64,000 bases of DNA from Diphasiastrum complanatum (GCA_029204225.1 CM055107.1:15124900-15188899); one strand, 5' to 3'. Shown: positions 22,721-34,414, counted from the first letter of the stretch. Translations and numbers: made by a program. Notes: generated by a model not told the origin, from the letters alone.

Positions 22721-23445
22721 TGTAGTGGGTTTCTTTCCTTGCCTAACCTGAATCCAAGATCTAGTCAATCTAGCATCAAAGAGATGAAGTTAGTTGTCAC
22801 GCGTAGGTTCGTTCCCATGAGAGCGATAGTTTAGTTCAAATTTCAACATGAATGGAGGATTCACATCTATTGCTACATCCATTAGGCCTACTTTTTAACA
22901 CTACACATCCACAACAGAGATAGCTTACTCTCCCTTTCTCTCTCATAAAAAGTATAATAACATACAATCCCAATAACACTCAGATCCAACAATTAGCAAA
23001 ATCCAAATAAGCATGAGAAATGGAGAAAAAGTGATAGAGAGCAAGGACATTCATCAATCCATTTCAGAAGAGATCCAATCTGCTTTATTGAAATGAGGAA
23101 ACGAACATGAGGAGCAACTCAAGTTGGTCCCTTCTTATAGTAGAGAGGAGGACCCTGGCCGCTGAATTCTATTGGTCCAGTCTTGCCTCTCTTTTTATTC
23201 AAATTTAAAAAAGTGTGGGAACCATCAAAATTGGAGGGAAACCCAACTTTATTCACTAACTTGACATTTAGGCCCTGCGACATTAAAAGCCCCGCAAAAA
23301 TGTCTAAAGTCCTTATATTAACTTTTAACTAATCAATCAAATAACTGTGTGATCATCGGGTTGGACTTACACACGCAGAGTGCCAAATCCCTCTCACTTA
23401 TTAACTAGGGTTAGGGTTGCCTTGAGATCCGCAAACCCTCCAACA
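22721..23445 (-). repeat. 5' LTR of the 8.9-kb Gypsy element
   Basis: 725 bp pair of the LTR at 14,547-15,264, TG...CA, followed by the TSD ACCTT. It contains the promoter of the minus-strand element. Part of the same LTR also appears at 63,793-64,000. Confidence 0.95.
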
Positions 23446-23450
23446 ACCTT
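23446..23450 (+). other. Target-site duplication ACCTT, right
   Basis: Partner of 14,542-14,546. Confidence 0.93.
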
Positions 23451-24263
23451 CTTTGATACTCTTCATCCATGTTGTGACTCTATGATTTCTATCCCAAACT
23501 AGAAACTTCTTTCCAGACAAAAACGCCCACTCCGAATCATGTGAAGCTCATCCTCAAACTCTTGGTCCACGATGGACCACACTACACCCAAACCTGTAAA
23601 TCAAGCATGTTCAATAGACATTCAATCAATTGCGCTACAAATTACAAAAAAAAAATTTAGCATTTGATTGCGAGACCAGCAACTAATTAAAATAAAAAAA
23701 GTGAATTGTTTACCTTGGTCGAACTGCAATACTAGTCTTATGAATATAGCTTGATAGCAAATTCAACAAGAATCTTCAACAACTTTTGACAAATAAGAGG
23801 AGGCAAGATTGTGAGAGATAGCTTAATATAAAGATCTTTATAACCTAGCAAGTTTTTATGGCATAAAAGCATCAATTTTAACTACCTAAGTCTTATGAAA
23901 GTGTAAGATTTTGTTGCTAAGGATTAGGAAAATAACATATGTCAGTCAAATTGAGACAATGTCATCGAAAAAGAAGGTCCTGAGCATCTGACATACTAGA
24001 TTTTCTAGGAAATAGATGTTGGCGTGATGTACATGCCCAACATGTAATCTATGAAAGTTGGAAATATGTCTAGACAAACTACCTCCTATATGAATGGATC
24101 AGGACATGCCCATCATATTTACAAATATGTCACAGAAAAGCATCAATAGGAGTCGGTGAATAAAAGTATACCATTCAAAATTATGCTTAGAAATATCTTT
24201 CATATGACACTCTAAAGTTGTACTACTGCAGTGCCTGTTGCTATTTGTTATGGATCTATGGTT
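23451..24263 (-). repeat. Palindrome, right arm, outer part
   Basis: Reverse complement of about 11,964-12,800. It carries the 5' exons of the GNHR gene on the minus strand. The key exon reads WAFLSGKKFLVWDRNHRVTT, keeping the Trp that is a stop in the left arm but with Gly changed to Arg. The SHNLASSYLSKVVEDSC exon is also here, with the same following TGA, so that lesion (or recoding) predates the inverted duplication. Confidence 0.9.
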
Positions 24264-24720
24264 CAAGCACATGACCATCTCTTTGAAGAGATCAGTTTGT
24301 TGAGTATAGGTTGTTATTAACTAATGTCACACTTTCGAAAGATAGGATGCCCAAAGATTGTTATCTAATATCAAGTGTCATGTTTATCTCCTAATAAAAC
24401 TTTGTTCACTTGCCCAGTTTTGCTTACTGTATTGAGTCAAACAAGAAATCACATAAACCACGTAGCAAGAAATTAAACAAATATACAAACACTAATTGAT
24501 ACAAGTCACTCAAGGATAATATAATATCTATTCAGCAATTTTATAAGCAACTGACTTTTGATTCAAGCCGTGCATTTTTGTTTTTGTTTAAAAACCTAAC
24601 AAATTATTTCTTCTATCATTCGTAAAGAACAAGCTATTTGAAGATTACCTTTCATCTATCCATACACTTCCTAATCATTTATATATGAAGACATGCAAAA
24701 ATTGGTTACTTGCTTGAAGC
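24264..24720. other. Spacer outside the palindrome
   Basis: AT-rich, no gene. The first 110 bp contain LFEEISLLSI and, further on in another frame, MPKD, faintly like the H3 alpha-2/alpha-3 region; too weak to call on its own. Confidence 0.3.
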
Positions 24721-25034
24721 AACTCACATTATTGCTATTTTTCCTGTAAAACCTAAAAAAACCCTAAAAGATTAAAAAACAGCGCCTCTCTCTCTCCTAT
24801 GCACGCCTCTCCTTCTCTCTCTTGCCCTTTTATACCTTTCTCTCTTTCTAAAAACTTCTCTTTCTATGAATTTCTAAAGTCACATGTTCTCTCCTTAGAA
24901 ATTTCTAGTCACGTCATTTTCAAGCATTTCAAATGCACTTCAAATGCCTTTCAAATAAACTTTAAGGCAACCGTGGCCCAATCAAAAAGCAAGAAACTCG
25001 TTTTCTCCATCACTGCTAACTCTCTCTCTCTCTG
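24721..25034 (-). repeat. Outer inverted-repeat block, right
   Basis: Mirror of 10,204-10,470, CT-rich here, including TCTCTCTCTCTC tracts but not the expanded microsatellite. Moderate identity with indels. Confidence 0.6.
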
Positions 25035-26429
25035 TCGCGCGCGTGCATATACACACACCATCTACCGCACGTCATCACACTTTGCTAGATTCCATTAAAA
25101 AAAACAATTTAATTTTAAAATTTACACCATTAAAAATTGGGCAAAAGAGTACCCGTTACACATTACTTCTGGCTTGTTGTGTTTGGTGGGCAGGTGCAGG
25201 GGCCCGGGGGTCACGCTGAAAAAGTATTGACTTGAAATTAAACTTTGCCACGTGGTTGCATACGGTTGGTTAGTAGTCGCGGCAGCATGAGACAATTCGT
25301 AAATGCTCTGAGCTGAGAGCGGTAGACAGACAATAAAGGCATCACCTACTTATTACGTGCTACACCCTACGTACATACACCCTATAGCCTACGGGGAGGT
25401 ACCTTACTTTCCTTCACGGCTGCTTTATTTGGTCTTTCGCGGAGCGACCTCGGTTACCGGTAATCTGTAGAGCAGCCTAAGTCTCACGGTACATTCCCTT
25501 CCAGGGAATACTGCGTGTTCTTGAGAGCAGCTTGGCACCTTTTGATTCGCTGTATACATTCTCCCACCCTTCACGAAGAATCTCGACTCACCGTTTCTCC
25601 TCCTCCTTTGTCTCTTGACGAGCATGCTCTCGTTTCAGGCTGACGAGATTTCTCTACTTATAACTTCCCAAATGATGTGCAAAATTTATGGATGGTTTTA
25701 GACGTAAAATTCATCCTTGGTTTCTAAGGCTTAAATTTGGGACTAATGAAAAACTATGGATGTCAAGTTAATCAATTGAGCTAACCTGATGGATTGTTGA
25801 CGTAAAAATGAGAAAAAAAGTGGGGGGGCTGGGCTGGGGTTTAATGAAGATACTAAAGTAAATTTTGGATAAATGTTAGGCCTGGGGAGTAGCAAAAAAT
25901 TTGACTAATAGAAATGGTTAAAGGGAAAATGATTAGCAATTGGACAATTGGTGATTCAAAAAGAACTAAGGAATGAAATTCTACTCTCACTATTCACTTT
26001 ATTGTCTAGATTTGACTCTTGGAAGTGCTCTAGCCTTTCTATGGTGATCAAAATGACTTTAGTCTCTCTCTAGAACTAAAAAGCATCAGCCTCATCACTC
26101 TCTCTCAATGATTAAGTGATGTCATAAAGATCTATCACCAATTCACATCAAATCTATTATGAAGCAATTGAGTTTTACAAGGCAAATCACTCATTACACT
26201 CTCACAAACTTGTACGATGCAAAATTTTGAAGATCCTTCTAATATGAAGCAAGTACAAGTAGAATAGCCTCCCACACGTTTGAGAAGTACACTTGAACCT
26301 CAAATCCACATATAGACTTCAAAGCTTGTAGTAATCAAATGGTTAGGCTCGCCCTCTCTCAAATTGATTATAGCACCAATGCTTTCTACAAAATGGAGAG
26401 ATCTAGATCATTATTATGGTCTTAGACTT
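25035..26429. other. Unassigned region, partly GC-richer and unique-looking
   Basis: From 25,140 to about 25,650 the base composition rises, with CCACGTGG (G-box-like) near 25,250 and a C/T-rich end near 25,600, as in a plant promoter or 5' UTR. No convincing ORF or exon was found. From 25,650 to 26,429 the sequence is AT-rich and probably includes the leader of the minus-strand Copia element whose primer site is at 26,430. Confidence 0.35.
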
Positions 26430-26442
26430 GGCTCTGATACCA
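26430..26442 (-). other. Copia primer-binding site (tRNA-Met)
   Basis: Minus strand TGGTATCAGAGCC, complementary to initiator tRNA-Met, directly inside the LTR that follows. Confidence 0.88.
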
Positions 26443-27090
26443 TGATAAAAATCAGAAAATTGGTCTAAATTAGATCTATTTAGATCAATAAGAGTGATTG
26501 GCAGCTTGGTTGATTGATCTAGATCAAGACTAGCACTTAAAACTAGCTCTCATTGTCAGTTAACTCACTTCCAAGCAAGAATAATAAAAAATAATGATCC
26601 CACAACCTCACACGTGCAAAGTACAATGAGTGTACGACCTGCTAATAGAGAAAATGATTACTAACCATATCCTAAGCATTCACATCAAAAGATCATGCAT
26701 AAGAGAGTGATAACAACAAGTTTTGCTCCCAAACCAATGCTCATTAAGATTAGCTTCAAAATGGATCCATCATGGATCAAGTACACAATAGTGGATATCT
26801 CTCTCTAAGCCACTTCCAACACGTGTGAGACAACTCATTGAGCTTATCCTAATCTATTTGGCTTAGATTCCACTAATTTGCCACATCATCATTGGTGGCT
26901 AGTGTTGACCTTCTAGATTCCTACATTCTAGGAGATGGATCCTATAAAATAGGAGATTTTGCATTTGTCTCTTATGGAAGCTATGTTATACAATATGGAT
27001 CTGAACTTTCCACATGTAATTTCAAACGTGTGGATCCACATAGATATCAAACAATTAACTTATACAACATGAAAATTGTCAAATCTAACA
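26443..27090 (-). repeat. Copia 5' LTR (minus), element otherwise missing
   Basis: About 648 bp, TGATAAAAATC...TCTAACA in window orientation (TGTTAGATTT... in element sense). It is related to the shorter LTR at 54.46-54.78 kb: both share GATCAATAAGAGTGATTGGC and GTGTGGATCCACATAGATA. The adjoining primer site shows it is a 5' LTR. No gag or pol follows to the left, so the element is truncated. Confidence 0.8.
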
Positions 27091-28370
27091 CAAGAAACTT
27101 ACTATAGTCTATACACAACTTTTATCAACCTGGATACATAAGATTCCTAAACTCCAAAACCACTGGATTGAGAAATATATACCTCATCATCTAGATAACC
27201 ACTCAAAAATGGTGATTTGATGTCCAATTGTTGCAATTCTCATCTATAATATTTGGCAATTGTTATGATAGATTGTATCTTGTCCATCATGGCTATGAGA
27301 GATAAGTTCTCTTTGTATTAAATCTCTTTTTTCTACATGTACAAATGCAATAAAACAATTAAGGAGTTAACTCAAATATCATGAAATTGCATTAAATCAT
27401 TTCAAGGTCATATGCTATAACAAGTTACATGCTATAGGCCGTCATCCCTTAGAGTCATGAAACCCAAGAGCTTGCAAAATGTGAAAGCAACAAATCTTCT
27501 CACGTTAGAACCTGTTGCATGGGGTGGAATACGTTAGGACATGTTGTGAGGGTTCATGGGCTTAGGATGGGTCAAATAGAAAGGAAAATCTAGCTTGTGA
27601 ACCATGTTGCTTGAGAGGATGAGGGATTGGAGCTTGCTCAAGAGCATGATGTGTAGAGTACATGATTTAACATTCACACTAATCTCAAGGCCCATTCTAG
27701 GACACAGAACAAAAATTAACATACAGCACCAATATTTGGCACATCCGCCCTTTGAGCTCTACCATGCACACCATTCTCTGTATCTAACATCACAAAAGTA
27801 TTATAGGATTTGAACGAGCCAACCCTGTTGTTGTTGTTTGGTTTTTCATTTAAAACATTAATCAATATCCTATAATTTTTTAGGATTTACAACTCTCTCT
27901 TTAAGTCTAGTGACAAAATGTCGAAGTTGTATTCATGCTTAACTTTCATGTTAAGCCGGGCTGAAATGCCGATTTTAGATAGGTAGTAAACCCCCTCCCC
28001 CCCCCAATAAAATAAAATAAAATAAAAAGTTCTTGCGACCTTCCCCATTACCTGCTATAGCAGGTCAAGAATACACGTAGACGGTGTTGAGAGTATGAGC
28101 TCTTAAGAGTCTTTCTCTATCGGTCTGTCTTACCAGCTCCCTCGTCATTTTGCTAGCTACTCGTCGCGATCCTGTCTCTTTTCTGAGCAACCACTGCATT
28201 GCAGAGCTACTTTACGCTGGATTTTCCAAAGAAGCTGGTGGTTTACGGGCATTCTGAAGAGCTACCATCTTCATAGTTTACGCACACGCAGTGTTGAGCT
28301 GAGCAATCCCAATTTGCAAGCTCCTCCTGACATTCCTCGAACTTTTACTGATCTTGTATTGTATAGAATT
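27091..28370. promoter_or_regulatory. Upstream region of the LTPG gene
   Basis: No coding sequence. 27.1-28.0 kb is AT-rich. A poly-C run followed by AATAAAATAAAATAAAATAAA occurs near 27,990-28,025. From about 28,030 the sequence becomes GC-richer and CT-rich (CTTTCTCTATCGG, CTGTCTTACC), as expected for the promoter and 5' UTR of the gene at 28,371. No unambiguous TATA box was assigned. Confidence 0.4.
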
Positions 28371-29073
28371 ATGCAGGGCATAATGGGCGGCAAGGGATGG
28401 ATCCTGGTAGCCTTGGCGATGACGATGCTGTGTGCTCGGAGCTTCCAGGCTCCAGACTGCACCTCGCAGATGATGCAGATGCAGCCATGCCTTTCCTTCG
28501 TAGAAGGCAACGTGAACATGCCCGGTACTCCCTGCTGCTCCGGTCTTTCTTCAGTCTACAAAAACAGCCCAGTGTGCTTGTGCGAGCTCATCTCCTCCCC
28601 AGGGGGGCTCTCAACTCCCGGTATCAACATCACCAACGCTATACTCCTCCCCACCATCTGCAAGGTCCCCACAGACACTTCTCAATGCACAGGTAAAAAG
28701 CAAGCGACGGTTGAAGGCTTCAATTATGTATGCATTATGTTTTAGGTCTAGTTATTGATTCTTAGTATCATTTGGCTTTGGATTTATGGATGATGTGCAG
28801 CTATGCTATCTGGACATTCCAATGGAACCTCTTCGACACCGAAATCCTCGTCAGGTAGGTAGCACACAGGTGACATAGCACAGCGTGTGTAGTTCTACGA
28901 GCATACACTACATTGAGTTATACTCACATAGATTTGCTGCACTTATTTCAGGGTCAGGAACAGGAGTAGGGAGCACACCATCTAATTATGCAGCTGCCAA
29001 TTTGTTTCCATCTTATGTGGCCTTATCTGTCTCTATACTTGCTTTTGAAATGGTGCTGAATCTCCATCACTGA
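28371..29073 (+). CDS. GPI-anchored non-specific lipid-transfer protein (LTPG type), three exons
   Basis: Exons 28,371-28,692, 28,801-28,854 and 28,952-29,073 (GT/AG introns of 108 and 97 nt, all in phase) give 165 residues. A signal peptide (GWILVALAMTMLCARSFQA) is followed by the eight-cysteine motif in order: C, C(x9), CC, CxC, C, C (PDC, QPC, TPCC, VCLC, PTIC, TSQC). This fold forms a four-disulphide helical cage binding fatty acyl chains. A Ser/Gly/Thr-rich linker (SGHSNGTSSTPKSSSGSGTG) and a hydrophobic tail (YVALSVSILAFEMVLNLHH) are typical of GPI attachment. The protein would sit on the outer plasma membrane/cell wall and act in cuticular or wall lipid export. The first ATG (28,371) was chosen; 28,383 is possible. 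The frame is intact and it is the only clearly live host gene here. Confidence 0.9.
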
Positions 29074-31364
29074 AGTGGCTTAGTGAAAGCATTGCAATGT
29101 TCATTCTCCTGTACATCAATGCTGGAAATCATGCAAGTGTAGATTTTATACAAGAGTAGAGACTAGCTGTGTAATAGATCTGTGATGGGTTTATGGCTAG
29201 TCTTGATGGAGATAAACTTGCAAAGCTCCCATATTTAAGAAAAACCTGGATCTACACGGTAGTTTTTGTATTTGAATCAGAAGTTTTGAGTTTACTTCTT
29301 AGTCATGGGTATATTCTCAACCATTATAAAGTCATCTATATATGCGTATTAGTAATGCATCATCTCTAATCTGAATCTGACATCTCACGCATTGTCTTAC
29401 CAAACTACAGCATTTCGTTTTGGAATAACTACTCGCATCTGTACTTTTAGTGGATGCACGGTTAGCTCGTTATGGAACTGTTGCAGAAGTCCAGAATTAT
29501 TGGAACAGTACGCTACTTTCAATACGGTTTCCAAATTCTGTGGAGGTCTGGATGTGAAACAGTCGTTTTGGGATGGAGTTTACAAAGTAGCTGTGAGGGT
29601 GATAAAAGCATATAAAAAAGTTCAATTATGCCCAACACGGAAAACAGCAAGGCCATTTAAGAGCTTGCACATAGTAGTGTGTGTGCTTTTAGAAGTTGCA
29701 TCCAAGTTTTAAATATGTGAAGGATAGTTGGGGATTTTTCTGCCTCTATTTTAGACTGCTTCAAAGGCAGAATGGGCAGCACTCCTGCAACCTGGCATTT
29801 TTGTTTTTGTTTTCCAAATGCAGATTTTGTTTCATAATGATCATGTGAAAAAAGCTGAGCCCAACTATTCATTAGCAATGGAAGGAGGAGCTCAGGCAGT
29901 TCTCCTTCGTAAGGAATCACAAGGCTCAATTGTTTTGCTTGTATGTGTCTGGTTCAAAGGAGCAACTATTACTAGCATCTCTATTAGAGTTAATTTCTCA
30001 CTTAAATGTGTTGCCCATATCTTTTTTATACAATTTTCATAGATAAATGAGATTTAATTTTGAAGCCTATGAGCAACATTGTTATGTACATACATGTCCA
30101 TATGTTAGCCATTGGATATTTCTTAGCATTTGATGTCCACTTTCTTGTATATTGTAAAGGCTTCAGACATATATTTGACATCTTTTTTAATAATTTGAAT
30201 AGTCACATGTTTTAGTTTTTTTTAAAGATAATCACCAAGGCTCATTTGATAGTTTTTGATCTCTCTCTCTCTCCCTCCCTCCCTCCCTCTCTCTCTCTCT
30301 GCATAGCCCTAGACATTTTATAATATTTATGCGTGTTTTTTTAGTAGGGAGTGTTGTTTTGTAGTACGGATTTTTTTTTTTGGTACCATATCTTGTTTAT
30401 TGCTTACAATTTGAGGCCATATCTATGATTTGTGTCCACAACATGACATGACATAACTTTTCTAGTTGGTCTTAATTATCATTTTTATTTTGCTACCAAC
30501 TTTATTTTGGTTGACATATTGCCATAAATCCTATATAATTTAGAGCTTCAATTCTTGTTTACAGTAGTTGATAGCCAACAATAGGATAACAATTGTGAAA
30601 TATGGCAAAATCTAGCTTTGTTATTTTGCAATTCTTGTTTGGGAGAAAAAAATCATTTGTGCAGCATGTTTTCACTTGTGAAAAATAGACAAAAATAGCT
30701 TATTTATGTGGAGTTAGGGGCACTCAAGTTTTTAATAGAGATCTAGTCAAGTTTTTGATGTTAATTAGGGGCAAAATAGGCAAGTACACATGACAAGTTG
30801 TGATTAGGTTAAAAATAGTTTGTGATGTATCTCAAGCCAAGTTAAGCTTATGACATTTGTCAAGTTTAGATTTGGTATGTGACATTTTTCATGTGTTAGC
30901 GATTTAGTGACCAATCAAAAAGCTAGAATTGATCAAAATGGTCTAATCAAGATTAAGAGCTCATATGTCACTCAACCAATAAGATTTTGAGGAGGAAAAG
31001 AAGGGGTCCAATAATGTTTTACTCTCTTCTAACTAAAGTAGTTATATATAGAGTCATCGATCCATTTGTATTGGAAGTTTTTGGAGTTATCAAATTTTTA
31101 CACTATTTTGAGTCAAATTGGTTTTCTCTTTTTATTTGAGTTTTCTTGATTGGATTTTTTCTCTACTTGAGGAGGGCATTTTCATTTTTAGTTTGTTGTA
31201 ATACAAGTCCCCACACGTGTGAAGGTACTTATAGATCACACATAGAAGTTTGTAATGTGCTCGTCTTAGATTTATGGAATAGATCTTGGTTTTCAATCAT
31301 GTGCAACACAAAGTTTTAGATCATTAACACACTTTGTGACACTCCCACACGAGTGAAATTCAAC
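29074..31364. other. 3' flank of LTPG and AT-rich intergenic DNA
   Basis: The 3' UTR of the LTPG gene probably ends within about 200-300 bp. The frame 29,392-29,712 has no family signature and overlaps open frames on the other strand, so it is not called. A CT/CCCT microsatellite lies at about 30,261-30,300. A TATATATA box near 31,043 may belong to a Copia LTR ending near 31,365. Confidence 0.4.
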
Positions 31365-31365
31365 G

Positions 31366-31378
31366 TGGTATTAAAGCC
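31366..31378 (+). other. Possible Copia primer-binding site, diverged
   Basis: TGGTATTAAAGCC differs from the tRNA-Met primer site TGGTATCAGAGCC at two positions and follows LTR-like sequence (TATA box near 31,043, CACACGTGTGAAGG near 31,215). No second LTR or Copia coding is visible, so this is tentative. Confidence 0.35.
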
Positions 31379-32285
31379 TACTTAAGATATCTATGCATAT
31401 GTCAAGTTTGATGTGAAAATGTTTTGAAATCAAGATTTTAGAGTGTAGGTGCATTTTCCTTTGAGATTTTAGGATTATGAAGAGGGTCATTATGAATGGA
31501 CCTGGCTTGGTACTGTACGAAATTCAATGCTCAAACACGTGTGGTACATACAACTTTGGTAAAATCAAAATTCAAGTTGAAAACTTGGGATGATAGTCGA
31601 AAGTTTCGAGACAAGTAATACATAGTGCTAGTAAAATATACAAAGCAAAACATGAATGGGTATGGACCATTGAAGCATGTTTTGAACATGTTCCATTTTG
31701 GAACATGACATTAAAAAATAAAAAGGAAAAAAAAAACATTTGCATTTTTTGGGATTTGGTGGAGAAATAGGAAATGACATTGGGTTGTTTTAGATAGGCT
31801 ATTTAGAGTCCTAGAGATAAAATATCCATTTATACATAAATAAATGCTTCTATAATTCATGCAAATGCTACTTTTGGTTACTTTCATATAACAATAATTC
31901 TAATTGGATGGTGGTTTAACTAAGACAGTGTGGTATGTTCTTACAAAAGATATTTTGAAGCCATCAACTTGGATCAGCTTTATGTTGAGGTTGCTTATGT
32001 GGTATGGCTTGTTGAAAACTATTGTTTATTATTAGGTTTCAATGTTGACTCTCAAACTCATTTACTTTACAAAATAATTTCATTTATTTCAAATTGAATC
32101 TTTGTAATCGTCCAAATTTTGAACGTAAGATTTTGGGTGCCCAAGACCCAAAAGAAGTTGGCTTGCAAAAAATATGATCTCAAAAGTTTTGTTTTTGGGG
32201 AGGTGGGACTCAAAGAAAAAATAGATTCAGATATTTACATTCTATACACATATAAAGTATGTATCTATCGTTTGGAAACACTCTT
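31379..32285. other. AT-rich region without genes
   Basis: No coding frame of interest. If the primer site at 31,366 is real, this would be a decayed leader. Confidence 0.4.
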
Positions 32286-32361
32286 AATTGTAATGGCTAG
32301 ACAAACTACAATATTTGGTTTTTAATTGTAATGGCTAGACAAACTACAATATTTGGTTTTT
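32286..32361 (+). repeat. Tandem duplication, 38 bp x 2
   Basis: Two perfect adjacent copies of a 38-bp unit beginning AATTGTAATGGCTAGACA. Confidence 0.95.
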
Positions 32362-32544
32362 AAAAGAACGTGTATTGACCTTAAACTTAGGGACCAAGAG
32401 TACAAACTTAGAAGGATTGGTACCTAAAAGATGTGACCTTTTAAAGTTTTCTTTTTTTCTTGGTTTACATTACAAAGAGGTAAGGAGTACATGAGCCTTA
32501 TTAAATACATGCAATAAAGATTACATTTATATAAACAGGTTGAA

Positions 32545-32820
32545 AAGGCCATAATATTTTAGGATTGGAAGCAAGAATTATTAGGGCACATAAAAGCTTT
32601 GAAATTTATAGAATTACATTGAAATCTTGTATAAGTCGCAGGAATTGTGGTCAATTGTAAAAATTGGATTAGCAACACTCCAAAGGCCATAATATTTTAT
32701 GATTGGAAGCAAGAATTATTAGGGCACATAAAAGCTTTAAAATATATAGAATTACATTGAAATCTTGTATAAGTCGCAGGAATTGTGGTCAATTGTAAAA
32801 ATTGGATTAGCAACACTCCA
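32545..32820 (+). repeat. Tandem duplication, 138 bp x 2
   Basis: Adjacent copies 32,545-32,682 and 32,683-32,820 differ at about three sites. They lie 80 bp left of the Copia insertion. No coding. Confidence 0.95.
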
Positions 32821-32902
32821 CCTTTCGAATTGAAAATTCATTGGTCACGTATCTTCAAAGAAACTTCAAAGACAATGGACAATTTTTATGTACCTACTAG
32901 TA

Positions 32903-33177
32903 CTTAGAATTTGCTTTGCACAGGAACACAGATCATGCTACACAGTAACACAGACAGAAAATCACTCTCCTTAGCAAGCTCACATAGCAACTGTATTTCT
33001 CAAAATGAAATTGCACTATACATATAGTTGTTCACTCAGGCAACCCATGCATGACCCAGGTTGTCGTTGGCGGGACACGTGTTCCGTCGACTTGCCTCGT
33101 GGCGAGGCCAACTGATCCTTATCCACTGATAGGACCCACTTACAGTCACACAATGATTCTAACTTTAATTCTAACTC
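32903..33177 (-). repeat. 3' LTR of the Copia element
   Basis: 275 bp. With the TSD used as guide it reads CTTAGAATT...TTCTAACTC in window orientation, i.e. without the usual TG...CA ends. It pairs with 38,683-38,957. Confidence 0.92.
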
Positions 33178-33187
33178 TCTCCTTTAA
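33178..33187 (-). other. Polypurine tract of the Copia element
   Basis: Minus strand AAAGGAGA next to the 3' LTR. Short, but correctly placed. Confidence 0.6.
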
Positions 33188-33229
33188 AGTAGAGTCACTT
33201 TTTATACAGTCATATACATAGCTTAAAAG

Positions 33230-34390
33230 TCAACAAGCTTTAAATACAGAAAGTTTTGATCTAAACTTATCAAACTTTTTTCCAATAAGTGGCTTAGTGA
33301 AAATATCAGCTAGTTGTTTTTCTGTGCTACAATGAACAACATGAATTTCACGACTTGACAGCTTTTCACGTGTGAAGTGATATTGAATCTCAATGTGTTT
33401 AGTTCTCGCATGGAACACTGGATTCTTTGCTAGCTGAATGCCACTCTGACTGTTGCTATGTAAAGTTGTGGGATTTTTCTGCTTCATGCCAATCTCTTCC
33501 AAGATTTGTCTCAACCATATAACTTCTTGTGCAGCACTACACATTGTCTTATACTCTGCTTCTATGGTGGAAAGAGCAATTGTACTTTGCTTCTTACTAG
33601 ACCAGGAAAAACAATTACCACAATACTGGAATATATATCCTATGGTGGATCTATGATCATCATAGTCACCTCTCCAGTCCGCATCCACATAGCCACACAA
33701 CTCAGGTAAACCATCATGCTTCCTGTAAATCAAGCCATACTCTGATGTGCCTTTCACATAACGCAAAATGCGTTTAGCTCCTTTCCAATGCGTTTCTGTA
33801 GGTGCTGCCGTAAACTGACTTACAATGCCAGCAACATAGCATATATCTGGTCTGGTTGTGGTAAGGTAAATCAAGCTCCCTACTAACTGTCTACATAGCG
33901 TAGCATCAAATGACTGTGATTCATCAAGCTTAGAAAGCTTTTTACCTGGTTCAATAGGAGTGTTTACTGGTTTGCAATCCTGCAACCTAAACCTGTGTAG
34001 TAACTCTTTGACATATTTCACCTGTGTTAAACCCACTTCATGTCCTTTTTGCCTTTTTGCCACACTTCTACTCCAAGGCAGTAATGCATTAGGCTGAGAT
34101 CCGTCATCTCAAATTGTTTCATGAGGTCTTTCTTGATTATGTCTATGATCTCTTGATTATTTCCCGTAATAATCAAGTCATCAACATAAAGAGCAATCAA
34201 AGCAACCATACCATCAAAGCATAAGACATATAGATTTGGATCAGAATGTGTTCTCACCATCCCCTTTGAACGAAAGTAGGCATCAATCCTGCAATACCAC
34301 GCACATGGTGCCTATTTAAGACCATAAAGCGCTTTCTTCAAGTGACATACTTTATTTTCCTATCCCTTCGCTACAAAGCCTTCAGGTTGA
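33230..34390 (-). pseudogene. Copia RT C-terminal half and RNase H
   Basis: From about 34,390 the RT palm reads LNGELEE, a stop in the PEGF-to-ENKV stretch, and ALYGLK followed by a stop, then LYVDDLIITGNN (the catalytic Y-V-D-D) and DLSLMHYCLGVEV. A shift near 34,030 leads to the long frame ending at 33,230 with VGSLIYLTTTRPDICY, then RNase H: YVDADWRGDYDDHRSTIGY, SWSSKKQSTIALSTIEAEY, HARTKHIEIQYHF and ADIFTKPLIG. RNase H acidic residues (D in DADW, E in EAEY) are present. The domain looks intact, but the RT before it is broken. Confidence 0.9.
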
Positions 34391-34414
34391 TCCATGAACA
34401 CTTTTTCTTCTAAC

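Larger units (their letters stand above)
14547..23445 (-). mobile_element. Athila/Tat-like Ty3/Gypsy element with internal deletions
   Basis: An 8.9-kb element in reverse orientation, bounded by LTRs and the TSD ACCTT. In element order: 5' LTR (right), tRNA-Asp primer site, 1.2-kb leader, gag with four zinc knuckles, protease, then a deletion of RT and RNase H, integrase with its C-terminus missing, extra ORF, polypurine tract, 3' LTR (left). Compared with the copy at 56.4-64 kb, about 2.2 kb (RT/RNase H) and about 1.2 kb (integrase end and spacer) are missing. The LTRs differ at roughly 4-5% of sites. The primer site, CX2CX3HX4C knuckles and downstream ORF support the Athila/Tat side of the family. 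Confidence 0.93.

Noticed and set aside
24258-24375. Fourth H3-like fragment
   Set aside because: Only LFEEISLLSI and MPKD resemble H3, with wrong spacing; kept as a hint, not as a feature.
25140-25650. GC-richer stretch considered as rRNA or an exon
   Set aside because: No rRNA signature words, no open frame of note, no splice-bounded coding; left as unassigned.
28397-28696. 99-codon plus-strand frame overlapping the LTPG gene
   Set aside because: Out-of-frame shadow; the LTPG frame has signal peptide, eight Cys and correct splicing.
29392-29712. 106-codon plus frame after LTPG
   Set aside because: No motif, no splice logic, overlapping antisense frames; likely chance.
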